From assembly GCF_958298935.1 (NCBI RefSeq), contig NC_084924.1:3968001-4032000 (forward strand): a DNA stretch of 64,000 bases. Reading direction: 5' to 3'. Position numbers and translations under genes: made by a program. Shown in pieces: positions 19,141-31,149 of this stretch (position 1 is its first letter; the number at the start of each line of letters is the position of its first letter). Source of the stretch: Phragmites australis. Taxonomy: Eukaryota > Streptophyta > Magnoliopsida > Poales > Poaceae. Below the pieces are notes generated by a model. It did not search any database and was not told the DNA's origin. It saw only the letters and a program-made list of their open reading frames with translations.

Positions 19141-20061
19141 AGCTTCTCCTTGGGCTTAGGGAAACAAGGGGCTTGCCTAACCCATCCACCTCGGTTCTGA
19201 TGTTCACCTATGGTTTGTGGACTTCCTCTAGGTTGTTGCCCTACTTGAGTCTCACTGGCGGCTTCATGGCTAGCTTGAGCTTGACGCCCCTGGTGTTATT
19301 GGACCCTAGCTGACCTCTTGGGCGACATCTGTTTTTGAGGGTAGAAGAAGGTTTATAGGGGATAGCTAGGCAATAGGTTACTTGATTTCTTCTAAGAACA
19401 CTTAGGTTGATTATGGCACACAACATCAGCACAAACATCAAGCACATAATATTACATCATATCACACAAGGTTCAATACACACATAGGCATTGGAGCTAA
19501 GGACTCCAAGCGACACTGAATTGCTACATGCATGGATTGCGTTACTACGACACGATACAGGATACTGCCACACAATACATACTACTGGAATAACTAGCAC
19601 ACGATAGACTGATGATGCACTGGTCTTGATGATGCTCTTGAGTCATGCTGCTACTACTGATGGTGGAGAGACTGCCTTCATGGGTGATTTGCATGCAGCT
19701 CTGCGGCGAGATTGATGTCATCATGGTTGGCTAGTTCTAGGTCCTGCATCTATTCAAGAGCTCTAGCCATGTTCTCCTCATCACCATCCAGGTCGATGAT
19801 GTTATGTCCAAAACTACCCTCAGAATCATCGCCGTGCACAAACTCGCGCTCGATGGGGTCTTCTTCTTCTTCGGAGTTATCTTCATACATCTGGTCATCC
19901 TGCTCTGCTCCTGGAACTGGTGGAGGTGGTGGTGGCACTGCAACTGGTGCTGGTACAACTCTGCCTGATGCAATCGCATTGGCTACTCTTGGAGGGAGGA
20001 GGGGAACTCCAGGTAACTCCAAGCGTCTAACGTTGTCAATTGGGGGTAGGTGAAAGGTCAT
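19141..20061 (-). mobile_element. 5' internal region of the gypsy element, acidic leader ORF remnant
   Basis: A 103-residue minus-strand frame (20061-19750) begins MTFHLPPIDNVRRLELPG, followed by a proline run and a strongly acidic stretch (DNSEEEEDPIEREFVHGDDS). It lies upstream of gag on the same strand, so I read it as part of the same element's 5' coding or leader region. The function is unknown. Stops separate it from gag. Confidence 0.45.
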
Positions 20062-23000
20062 CTTCCTTGCAGTGAGCTTGCGATGGGCAGAGGTCTCTAT
20101 CAGTGCCTTGGTAGTCTCCTCATCACGCTTTTCTATAGTTGTTGTCTACTCTTGAACCTGTTATAGCTGCATCCTCAAAGCTCTCTCTCGAGTCGCAGAA
20201 TTTTTAGCCCTTTGGACACATGCATTCCACTCAAAGCGATGAGTCTCATACAGCTGTTTCAAGGCAAGGAGGTACTTTACTATGGCGACCAAGGTAGGGT
20301 CGTCCTCCATTTGATCTAGACCTTCTTATCTTGCTATGCCACACTGGGCGTGTGCGGTCACTAATCGGGAAGAATTTCACCGGGGTACGTCTAATATACT
20401 TGGACCATGAAAGAAAAGATGAGTCAAAGATCAAGACTGTTCCATATTAAGGGTGAAGTAATAAGATGAGAATAGCTCTAGGATAGATAAGGAATAAAAT
20501 AGAGCAACCATGCTAAATTTCAAATTTTAGTTATGGTTAGTGAAGTTGTCAAATTTTAATTAACCCACTTACTAACTAAGCTAAGGTTAAATCTATCAAC
20601 CTTAGCTCTATGAACATAGTATAGAAGTACTTTTACTACAGAGCCTGTTCCAAGTTTCAGTTTCTACTTAGATTAAAGTTTTCAAACACAGCTGAAAGAT
20701 ATTAATAAAACAAAAGACCAGTGACATCATTGCCCATAAGGCAGCACTAGGACTAGTTCATACATCCGATCTCTACTCTGGCCATCTCCAGCATTAGCCG
20801 GATAAAAGTACCTGTAAACCAATTCGTCGTTACCTGCATCAACTTAAGGGGAGCACCCAGAGTACGAAGGTACACACAAGACTTACACAATATGGGTATA
20901 TACTATCCCGACTCTAAGGATAGTGCATTGAGTGAATAGCAAAGAATAGCCATAAAGTTAAATTGATGTAGCAGAAAGGCACTTTAACCAATGTAATGAC
21001 ATGAACTGCTAACATAAACTGACAATAAACATAATCTTCAATAAAGCAAACTTGCCTAACTCAATTTAGTACTAACACATGCTTCTCCTGGAAGCCCACA
21101 TACTTTCTATTTTCCAAACTGAACGAAAACTCTAGGATGTTGCACAATGGATATAAGCATGCACATAACCAAGAGCGTGGTAATTCAAATTGTTCTTACA
21201 CCCTGCAGGAGGTACATATTTACCCACATGACTCAGGTCTATCCTCTTGGCCCCCGAGATAACATTTATTATACCTGAAACTACCCACTTGAATTGCCCC
21301 TATGGCTCCGGGGTTACCGCGAGTATGCCTCGGACACCTTCAACTCCCCACCACCTTGCAACTCCTCGCACTTTTTCTACGCGTCATAGGGACGCAAGGC
21401 AAGTGTTAGCACGACATATGATAATCAGTTTATCTTATCATTAGATCGACATGTGGTAAGTACAGAAAGTGATTAAGCTAAATGACACCACAGAATGTGC
21501 TTAAACGATACAAGCAGTCTATGACACCCAGGTCTCCTCTCTCGAACTGCCCCTAGCACCCGTTCACATCCCGTCTCAATTTTCCAATTCATCATCCTAG
21601 CTTATATTTCTTTGTAATTGTACTTGAAATTCATGTAGCTCGCGTGCAGCAATGACATCCATCGCTTAACTTCCACCGAGGACCTATGCTAGGCTAAGCA
21701 ATTATCATATCACTTTTACGTTGGACTATGCATGAAAAATACTCAGGTTACAAGGATCAGGATTAACAACTTCGTTAGGGTAGGTACGATGCAACAAATA
21801 GGATTTACCCGATTCCTAACATCGACTCGCTAAAACATGCATATATAACAAATAGCAATATCTAGCAATTGACCAAAGATTCATCAAATTATAGGAGAGA
21901 TATGATAGATGCTTGCTTGGTGCTTCCCTAATGTTTCCTGCGCAACACTCACAGAACTTTGCTTGTTCGTTTGTGGTTTCAACCATGCAACACTTCGAAG
22001 CATCGGTTTCTGAATAAAGATGACAGTGCATTGCCATGAGTATGATGACATGCAATGAAGGAGGCTCCATAGTGCATGACAGCAGTGGAGATGCAATGCT
22101 TCATGACGTGAGTTTAAATTATTAAGGATTTCCTTAATTTAAATTATTATTAAACATTTAATAATTTATGGATTTAATTAAGCTTAACCAAGCTTAATTC
22201 AGTTTAGAAAGTTAACTATGTTTAACATAAGTGTGAGTATTTTTAATGATTAGGGCATAATGTAACAAGTTAAACAAAATTGGTCTCGCAATTTTTGGAG
22301 CTATATTTAGTTTTCTATGCATTTTTCAAGTTTTCAGCCAAATTTACAATACAACAGTAAATCAATTTTGCCATTTTCTAAATAACCGGATTATTAAATG
22401 ACCCTAATCCTTTTTATATCGACGACCGACTAGCCACACTCATGACCGTGGGGCCGGCTGGCTTGACTCCGGTCAAAACGACCAAGGGGGTCGGGCTACA
22501 CAGAGACACGGTTGGCCGGCCACGCCAGCGACGAATGGCGGCAAGCCATGGCCATTGAAGGGCAGCACGAGGTCCAGCGCACCCACACGAGCATGGTGGG
22601 GGCACATGTGGCCGCCGGCGATGATCGGAAGGCGGTCAACAGTGGCAAGCGGCGGCGGCCGGACTTCGGTGGCTTGAGCTTAACACGCCGATGACAAATG
22701 GCGGCGCAAACCTGCCGCACAAGGATTCCTAGAGCTACCACATGTGTTAGCAAACTTAACAGCATGGTTGTTTGACCGATGAGAATAGCTGCGGCTCGGC
22801 CGGCGGCGAGCACATGCGAGTGGCGGCGGCTCGACTCCCATGAAGAGTCGTGCTGGCATCGGGCTAAAGGAAAAGGAGCACGCGCAAAAGGTAGAGGTGA
22901 GTGAGGTGAAGCTCACCGCGCAGTCAGCTGGAGTAGAGGAGCCTCGGACTGGCATCGTGTCGGTGAGAGAAGAGGGAGGATGCCGAAGCCGAGGAAGACA

Positions 23001-23840
23001 AGGTCTACGCGCCAAATCCGACCAGGGCTCGAGGGAATCCGGTGAGGAAAGCTCGAGGGAAGGCTACACAACTTCGCTCTAGGCTTCACTTGGCTCGGGC
23101 TCAAGGAATCTCATCGGCGACGCACTAGATTTGGGTCGGCGGCGGTGTTGCTTTGTGCTATGTGCTTGGTCACGTGAGCGAGTGAAACAGAGAGAGAGAG
23201 CAATGAGAGGGAGAGAGGGCAGGGGAGGGATATGGGCAACGATCGATGCATCTGGAACACAGAGGCATGGCTTGATTGCTGTGTATGTGGCATTGGCCGG
23301 TCTCCAATGTCAACGAAAGCAGCGGCCGCCCTCTTGAAGTCGCTCAACCGAGATAGAGGAGAGAGGGGATGGTGGGTGGGGCCAGATGAACAGTGGTTGA
23401 GCTAAGAAAAGATCTCCCTCCTTCTTTAATTTAAAAACCGCTCTTCCTTTGTTTCAAAAATTGTGGAACGAATTTTGTTGGAGTCTATAATTCCTGTGCA
23501 ACCCATTTTAATAGGTTTGACCCAAAAAGCCTGAGCCAAATTTGAATTAAAAATCTCCAAAGTTACAATATTTTTAACTTGCACAGATTTTTAAGGCTCC
23601 AATTTAATTCAAAAAATTTGAGAAAATCACAAATATTCTTCACATGGACTAATTTCTAAAATTGTTCCCAACTTATGTTTTATAATAATTTTGTGAGTTG
23701 TTTCACAAGACACCAATTATTAAACTTAACCATTTTTGTTTAATCTTTAATTGCATTAATTACTTGCCCAAAATATCAATTATGATGCTAATGATGCTCA
23801 TGAACGTTTAATGATATGTTTAAACATTTTGAACTGTCAT
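20062..23840 (-). mobile_element. Probable 5' leader and LTR region of the minus-strand gypsy element
   Basis: Non-coding, repeat-like DNA upstream of gag. On the minus strand the left limit of the LTR is probably the TGACAGTTCAAAATG at about 23841-23827, which is followed by AT-rich sequence with repeated ATTAAACGTTCATGAGC-type words of the kind seen at grass gypsy LTR starts. A TATA-like GATATAAAAAGG lies at about 22422-22411. A GGGTGTCATA near 21530 could be the LTR end. No partner 3' LTR was found, so the limits are inference. The GC-rich frames at 22496-23104 look like LTR filler rather than genes. Confidence 0.45.
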
Positions 23841-24129
23841 AGAGCCCCGCTCCACGCCACCACCACCGCAAGCCCCACCCCGCTCCATCGCCCAACACCA
23901 TCGTCGGCTCCTACACGGGCGTCGCTTGGTCGTCCACACGTTGAGCGCCGTCGCCGCCACTGCGACGACGGAAGCGGAGGCGGCCCCATCCTAGCACCAT
24001 CACGGGTGGTTGTCGTCGTTCGAGGTGGAGGAGCAGAAGAGCACGCGGTTGCAAGCCACACCCTGCGCTATCACCCAGTGCCACCCCAACCTCGAGCCAC
24101 ACAGCCACCGCCAGTGTCGCCGCATGCTG

Positions 24130-24296
24130 GTAGGTAAATGGGTATACACGCACGAAACAAATACCCTCGGACGACGGGTTTGGTCCCCACTCTTCGCCCG
24201 TGGATGTTCGCAGGTATACCCGCAAATGGAACACAAATACAAGTACGGGAGAGTACTACCGGTACCCATCATCCCCAATTGACATCCCTACTTTCC
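24130..24296. mobile_element. Short transposon remnant with GGGTAT/ATACCC words
   Basis: The segment contains several ATACCC/GGGTAT motifs (GGGTATACACGC, AATACCC, GGTATACCCGC, GTACCC) and ends in GACATCCCTA. That resembles a common grass MITE-like family starting TAGGGATGTCAA on the other strand. No coding potential. Identification is from general resemblance only. Confidence 0.35.
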
Positions 24297-26971
24297 AAAT
24301 CTTCAAAGAGCATTTCCAATCACCCAAACTGCAAATTACAAGGACCACAATGCCTGTCCAATGGATTTGTTCATCCAAACTTTCAGAATAGTCCTGTTCA
24401 GCACCCTACCCGACACTTAGGAACGGAAAGGATTACAACCGCGATTACGGGGCATGCTTACAACTCTTGTTCGAAACTCTCATCTCACAAAAATTGTGCA
24501 ACAGCATCTAGGAAAAGGGAAAAAAGGCACAGGATTGTTTGATCAACGGCAGCAGAGTTGGTGATGACCAAAGCAGACTTGAACGATGACCTGGTTCCAA
24601 AGAAATTGGACAGTCATCGCGATAACTGTAGCACCACCGATGAATTCTTGCTGGAACAAGACCCGGCAACCGGATGTCTTCAGTTTCTGCAGGTCGACAA
24701 AAATGAAGAATAAGAATAAGAATAAGTTACCGGCAAATCTGTACTGCAAATGCTAAGAAACGTGTCTCTTGCATACGGACAAGATGATGGATATTTATAT
24801 CTGACACTGACATATGCAGTACTCCTTTGTATGCAACCTGATATGCATAACAAACAGTAATAGCTACTCATGTATGTGGGAATCATGCATTTTCAATATT
24901 TTGAATCATCCTTTTGAGAAAAAGAAGACAAAGGAGTTCGGTTGCAGTAAGAAATGTACCTGTTGGTTTAGACTATTTTTCTACATATGATTAACATTCT
25001 GGGTATTGCTCCAGTTGGTTTAGATTAATCAATGAAATATCAGGAATAAAAAATAAGGACATTTCGTCCTGTTGGTTTAGATTACTTTCTACCCTATCAA
25101 TGAAGATCCGGAATATCTGTCCAGAAAATGTACTAAAGCTATGTTATTCCAGAGATACATCCACACCAAACAAACTAGAAAATTAAGGACTCAGATGACT
25201 AAACTAGGTACCAAACAAAATAGCGACGTCAGGTGGTTAGGAAGTATAACAAATAGCAACAAACGCTCAAAACTGCGTTATGCAGTCTAGGTCTCCAACC
25301 AGGAAGCACTGTTGCAGCATCTGATGGAAAGCTACATTCAATCAATAAGGCTGTAAGCATCTAGCTCACTTCAGAAGTTTGGAACTTTGGATAGCACAGT
25401 TCAAGCAAAACACCAGAAATGGATGGGGCATATCCATTCTCAGACAAAAAGAACTGATTCTTGAGGACCATTACCTAATAATAGCACGATTTGGACAGAT
25501 TTCAACATTACAGCGAATATATGAAACATACCATGGATGATGAACAAATGAAATGGGGTTTCCTTTCAGAACAGAACCACATTGAGAATGCTCAATAGAG
25601 AAAGCATTGGGAGTTAATGTCTTAAGAATGATATCACCAAGATCACCAAACTAGTACTATAATATCCAGAGAAGACTTCTCCATTAATGGTGATACACTA
25701 GCAATTTGTTGATATTGGAGACTCAAAATGTTTTGCTGAGAATGGTGGGACTAACTACATTTATTTTTCTTGTGAAGGGAGACAAGTAGTACTAACTGAT
25801 CAATGATCTTACAGAGTTAGAAGTAGAGGTTTTGCACTGTTCAGTGCATACATTATAAAGGCCTAGTCATCTACACAAGCCCTAAGTCTTCTAGCTAGGA
25901 GAAGGTAGCTTGGGTTTAAATATACAAACTATTTTAGATTAGGCGGAAACTGTGAAGGAACTACTGTGGAACTTCGGCTCCAGAAGCTCTAATCTTGAGC
26001 CTACACCCCATCAAACACATACTATGACACTCAGTGGAGTAGGCTGCCAAACCTCGCTTTGCATGAACACACCACCAACCAGTTACAGCATATAGGTCCA
26101 AGAATCATGCGAAGTAAGGTCCAAGAATCACGTGAAGTAAGACGATTCCGCATGAAAATGAAACAACTTATGATTTATAATTCAATGATTAGAGCTTATG
26201 CAGATTGCATTTGATTTCAAAGTCCTTGGTGTCCACATCTAAAATTGTGTACGCGTTCAAAATTTTATATCATATTTTGGTGACCTTTGATACTGAAAGT
26301 CTGTAGTATCAAACCACTAGAAGTAGAAACGCGTGTCCTATCACAAACCTAAGATCTCAGATCACATACACCAATAGTCATCCAAGGAGATGAAACCTCC
26401 TCCTTGGTACATAAATCTGAAGTGCTACGGTACAAATCAGATGACTGTATTGCTAGGATATCTCCCAGTTAATTTATGGGTGAAAAAACTTTTCTGATAT
26501 GAACAGAAACCTGCTTCAGTTATGGTTTGCTGCATATTCAGCTTTTTTCTGCATGCAAAGCTACTGTTCGATCCCTTTCGAGCAATGCGACGTAGCTACA
26601 GGTTACAACAATTTAATACAATAAAATGCAATGCACGCCAATCAGAAGCCATGTGATCAGCATGTTTCCCCTGAAACATAACCCCTCTCCACTGAGGAGT
26701 AAATGACACCTGTTAGGCTAGACCATGCAAAGTCGAGCTAAATGCAGTCTGACGCACTGAAGTTTTGACACCGGTCAACTGAACAGAACAAGGTTAGTGT
26801 TTCATGGGATTTATGGGCACGAGGGCACCTCGAGCGCTACCAAGAAGGTAATCATGCCAAGATGACGATTTGGGCACGCATCTAGTTTTAAATTGAGCAC
26901 ATTACCGGAGACAAAGATAAAATGCTTCCACATTTCGAGAGATTATCATCTTACCGTTGAAGAATGTGCAA
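24297..26971. other. Non-genic region downstream of the TCP gene
   Basis: No supported coding exon. It probably includes the 3'UTR of the TCP gene near 26900. Three spaced copies of GTTGGTTTAGA occur near 24963, 25013 and 25071. A 23-bp tandem duplication (unit GGTCCAAGAATC plus 11 bp) lies at 26095-26140, with two mismatches between copies. Confidence 0.45.
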
Positions 26972-28201
26972 TCAGTTATTGCTCTTCTCTTTCATGCCGG
27001 AGTGCCGGTGGCCATCCCACAGCTGTAGCGCGGCGGACGCGGTGAGCTGGTTCTCGGATGCAGGATGCGCCGCCGCCGCGGCGTGACCAAACAAGAACGA
27101 GCCGTCCAGCCTCTGGAGCTGCTGCTGCTGGTGGTGGCCTGAAAAGTTCGGCTGCGAATTGGACTGAAGGGTCCCCCTATTGGCACCCAAGAAACCTGAG
27201 GACATCGAGAAGTTGAGGTTGTAGTCTCCGGCGGGAGACGAGGCCGCCGCTAGAGCGTCCTGAGACTGAGAGAGCGCGAAGTGAGGCATCTGGACGGAAC
27301 TGGCGAAGTTGAACGGCTGCGCCGGGACCATGCCGAACGGAGGCGCATTGCCGAACTTGACGGCGGTGGGGGCGGAAAAGGCGTGCGTCGACAGCCCGTG
27401 CGCACCTTTCCCGGGGTGCGCGATGCCGACGCAGTCGGCGGCGGCCGCGGAGTCGTTGGGCGGCGGCTGCCAGGACTGCTTGTGCTCGTCGGCGTTAATG
27501 GCGCCGGCCGACGCCACCCCGGTGAGCAGCTCGGTGAAGGACGCGGCCTGCGTCGAGGTGCTGGCCACGGTGACCTCCCAGTCCCGCGCGGCGGGGACGG
27601 CCCGGCGGCCGTCGGAGCGCGAGAGCGAGAGCTGCGACCCCTTGCTCGTCTCCGACGTGCTGCTGCCCCCGGACTTGCTCCCCTGCTGCTGCTTCACCCT
27701 GCCGGCATCCGCCTCGCCCGGCTCGGGGACGGCGCCGAAGGCGGTCGGGTCGAGCGCCGGGAGCATCTCGATGGTGGGGGAGGCGGCGTTGATGAGCCAT
27801 TCGATGGCCTTGCTGGGCTGGTCGTAGCCGAGCCGGTCCTGCAGGTCGTAGAACTGGATGGCGGTGGGCACCGACAGGCGCACGCGGCGGTCGCGGATGC
27901 CCTTAGCCGTGTACACCTTGCTGTGCCGGTCCTTCCCCCCGCTCGCCCGCACGCGGTAGATCCGCGACCCCGGTCCCGCTCCCTGCGGCGGCGGGTGGCC
28001 CCACGCCGCTGCCGCCTCCGCCTCGCTCCCCCTCACGCCGCCGCCGCGTCTGCGCTTGGCGCCCTGGGACCAGCTGGGCGCCTCATGTCCCGCTCCCGCT
28101 GCTCCATCGCCCATGGCCTCCGGCCGCAAGCGCTCATACGCTGCTGCGGGGCGCGTGCGCGGCGAGAGAAATGTGGCGTTTTTATGGAGCTCCTGGCGCA
28201 T
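26972..28201 (-). CDS. CIN-class TCP transcription factor (TCP21-like), miR319 target
   Basis: Nuclear DNA-binding regulator; CIN-type TCPs restrain cell division and promote maturation in leaves. Intronless frame of 409 residues. The basic helix-loop-helix TCP domain spans about residues 84-141: [20 protein letters not shown] (basic region), then [20 protein letters not shown] and [12 protein letters not shown]. The following sequence is Ser/Gly-rich, and near the C-terminus RGTLQSNSQ is encoded by a miR319-type site (27159-27178), a hallmark of the miR319-regulated CIN group. A short Gln run (HHQQQQLQ) follows. A second in-frame ATG at residue 30 (28114, MGDGAAGAG) has a better GGCC-ATG-GG context and may be the true start; the longer start is listed because the frame is open. 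TCP21-like is inferred from the local gene set and from memory of rice. Confidence 0.92.
   Translation of the reverse strand: MRQELHKNATFLSPRTRPAAAYERLRPEAMGDGAAGAGHEAPSWSQGAKRRRGGGVRGSEAEAAAAWGHPPPQGAGPGSRIYRVRASGGKDRHSKVYTAKGIRDRRVRLSVPTAIQFYDLQDRLGYDQPSKAIEWLINAASPTIEMLPALDPTAFGAVPEPGEADAGRVKQQQGSKSGGSSTSETSKGSQLSLSRSDGRRAVPAARDWEVTVASTSTQAASFTELLTGVASAGAINADEHKQSWQPPPNDSAAAADCVGIAHPGKGAHGLSTHAFSAPTAVKFGNAPPFGMVPAQPFNFASSVQMPHFALSQSQDALAAASSPAGDYNLNFSMSSGFLGANRGTLQSNSQPNFSGHHQQQQLQRLDGSFLFGHAAAAAHPASENQLTASAALQLWDGHRHSGMKEKSNN
27159..27178 (-). promoter_or_regulatory. miR319 target site in the TCP coding sequence
   Basis: The minus-strand sequence AGGGGGACCCTTCAGTCCAA encodes Arg-Gly-Thr-Leu-Gln-Ser-Asn. 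It is complementary to the conserved miR319 core (TTGGACTGAAGGG), with the usual weaker pairing at the other end. The same site and peptide are known from miR319-regulated CIN TCP genes, so transcript cleavage by miR319 is expected. Confidence 0.92.
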
Positions 28202-29435
28202 GGGCTGGCGCCGGACGGTTTTGGCTCAGTGCCAGAAGCGGGCTGCTGCTGCTGCTGAAATGTTGCAATGTCTATGGTTCGAGGATGCTGGCTGGGCTGT
28301 TTCCGGCGTGTTCTTGCGCGCCGGCCGCGTCGGCCCTGCTACTCGAGCGCTGCGAACGATCTTATCCCTACGCGCCCCTGCACGCCTGCCGAATCTCCCG
28401 TACTCGTGCCACCTTTTCTTCGATGCTTTTGCCGGGTTTTTTCTGGCTCCCGCACACACTGCCTCTTTCTCTCTCCTCACGCGCTGGGCGCTGCGGCGCG
28501 GCAGAAGCTGCTGCTCGGTCCGGCGCTGCCGCGCGGCAGGGCAGGCGCAGAGGGTAACGGGAGACAGCGGCGGCGGCAGGCTTTAGGGGGCCGGGCCGGT
28601 GTCAGATCTGCCGTCTGTAGCACTGCACTGCACTGCACTGCCCCGCGCGCACTTGTCAGCAGACGGGGTCGGTTGGGTGGGGATGGGGTGGGTCTCGCGC
28701 ATTGTACTACTGGGGAGGCATGCCGCGGCCGTACGGCGTTTAGTGGCGTGCCGTGCGTAACGGAGAGCTGCTCGCTGCCACTGCGCCTAGTGGTCTTACT
28801 CTACTCCTACTTGCCTTTCCTGCCATTTCCAGTGCTCGCGCGCGGCAAATCTCCTACGCCGATGATGCTGCTTGAGTTGTGGTTCTCTTCATCGCTGATC
28901 GGGTGCGTGATCCTGTCCTTCCGTAGATGATCTGAGGGCTGCACGGTGCCATCATCGATAAATAGGGAACGTCACTTTGTAATCGATGTTTGAAGGTCAT
29001 CTAAACGTTTGCTAAGGATTTTAGGGACATTGGCATATCTGAGCACGCCATAAAACCACACGTAGAGATGGTAGACCATGCGGCCAGTTGTTGTTTAGGG
29101 GCGTACTAGGGGGACGAGAGACGTCGAGTGGTTGCGCGTGCTTTCTTCACAATTTCTGATCATCGCAAAAATACAAAGCGCGACTCTATACACAGTAGCG
29201 ATCGATAATTGGGTGCGCGTATGGGGCAATAGAAAGGAAAATGGGATATTTGGATGCAATTCTTTTCATGCATGCATCGTCGAACCAGCCAAGGTGTTGC
29301 CCATTCACAATGGCTATCGACGCCACACGACAGCCGGAGAATGCAGAGGGAAAGGTGGACGTGTTTTCTTTTTCTGCATGCATTTTGGAATGAATATGGT
29401 GTAATCTTATACCAAAAATATCTTGATTTAACGCT
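28202..29435. other. Upstream region of the TCP gene
   Basis: GC-rich 5'UTR and promoter DNA to about 28930, then lower-GC DNA. A pentanucleotide run of CACTG (four copies plus remnant) lies at about 28618-28640. Several short open frames on both strands (for example 28226-28480 minus, 28268-28930 plus) look like composition effects. No TATA box could be assigned with confidence. Confidence 0.4.
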
Positions 29436-30624
29436 CACTACTACTGAATAGATCATAATTAACATCCAATCAGTACTAGTTGTATAAAAACTACGACTAA
29501 AAACGTATCAGAGCCAGTTGATAAACTCTCGCGTGCAAACAATGGTTGAGACACTAAGAACCGGCACTAATAGTTCATTTTCAATGCCAGTTCGAGCACA
29601 ACCGTCACTGATACATTCAGACTCGAAATTTCTACACAATGAAATTTTGACTCGCGCTGATCTGTGTCCACTCAACTCCTTCACGCCCTGGCCTTATCTT
29701 CTCAGTCTCTCACCCTCGCGTCCTCCCCCCCCCCCATCTCTCTCTCTCTCGTCTAGTCTCCGTGACCCGCCGCCACTCGCCCTTACCGCGCTCATCTCCC
29801 ACCTCCGCCCCACCCCCACCAAATCCCCGCCCCAACACCGGCGCCTCTCCTGCTAGCCTCGACCCACCCCCACCCCCACCCCGCCCTCGAGCCTCCGCAA
29901 CGTCCTCTTCTCCTTCCACCCGAGCCTTCAGATACGTCCATGTCTAGATCCAATCTGCGTGGATGCTGAGGATGTGGACTTCGGTGGAGGGGCGGTAGCG
30001 GAGCTATGGGCGTACATCGTCAAGAAGAAATGCAAGAGCAAGATGAACAAACGCAAGCTCCGGAAGAGACTCAGACGCAAGACACGAGTAATCCTGCTGC
30101 TCCATTTTAGCGAGACGCGTCTGGTGGTTTGACATCTCTCTTTTGTTTGTTGATCCAAAACGTGAGCCAGGAATTGCGGGTGTGATGACATCTAGAGAGC
30201 TCCGTGTGATGAGTGACTTTAGTCACTGTTTGTAGCTCGTTCATTTGTGTTAAGATGCTTTTGGTTGGATTTGAGTTCGATTCAGCTAATCTCCCGTGCC
30301 AAAAACATATTCTTGTTCGGGGCTCTGTGTTTGTATGATAAGATGAATTATTTTGTGCATGCGGCGGTGGTGGCGGTGGTAGGAGCACGACGACGGTGGT
30401 GACGGTAGGAGCGGCAGCTGAGCCGGCTCATTTAATATTTTGGCTCGGGAAACCTTTTCAGTGCCGAGTGGAGGCATGAATCGGCACTAAAAAAACTTTC
30501 AGTGCTGGTTTCAGATCCGGCACTGATACTCATTGACTATCAGTGCTGAGTAAAGATTGTCGTTTGAAAAATCGGCACTGAAGCTATTTTTCAACCGATA
30601 CTCTTATACCTTTTTGCAGTAGTG
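29436..30624. mobile_element. CACTA-like non-autonomous element
   Basis: The left end reads CACTACTACTG and the right end, inverted, reads CACTACTGCAAAAAGG, sharing the CACTACT start of CACTA elements. Both sub-terminal regions are packed with inverted or direct copies of CGGCACT/AGTGCCG words (for example 29551-29610 and 30458-30590), as usual for the superfamily. No transposase is seen. The interior (29640-29940) is CT-rich, with no supported gene. The expected 3-bp target duplication is not clear. Confidence 0.6.
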
Positions 30625-31149
30625 GTTGGATGTGTTTTCTTTTCCTGTAGGCATTTTGGAATGAATCTTGAGTAACCTCAAGCCAATTTTTTCGTTTCAA
30701 TAAAAAAGATAAAGTATATATTTCAAGTGTGCGAGCGTTTGATCTCCTATCCGCACGCTTGGTAGACCGTTAGATCGGCATAGGAGTGTTGGCTGCTTGA
30801 TTTGCCTGGGCAAAATATTTTCCATCCTTTGGAAGGCTCGACGCCCCCATCGCTCCCTTCTCCGCCTTATCTTCCTCGCCCAAGTGGCACTCCATCCTCC
30901 CCTTCTTCTCACGCAATCGCCGCCGCCTCCCTTCCCATGGCAGCATCAAACCATGGCAAGATTACTATTTGCATCTGCATATTTCACCACCACAAGTGGT
31001 AGAGATATGTTCCAACAGATACTTATAAATTCCTGGGTTACATTAATGGCTATTATTTATACCCACTAAATGAAGGTAAATTTTTTATCTTGACCAATGC
31101 AACATAACTACTGTTAGCTTATATTTTGAATCAGTATACAATCTGCAGG

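Noticed and set aside
22496..23104. GC-rich frames that resemble short genes
   Set aside because: Frames occur on both strands and sit inside a probable gypsy LTR; no family signature.
27281..28258. 325-residue plus-strand open frame opposite the TCP gene
   Set aside because: Shadow of a GC-rich coding sequence; Arg/Ala/Gly-rich with no domain, while the minus strand encodes a clear TCP domain.
28226..28480. Possible upstream ORF of the TCP transcript
   Set aside because: Transcription start unknown and no conservation can be tested; composition alone can explain it.
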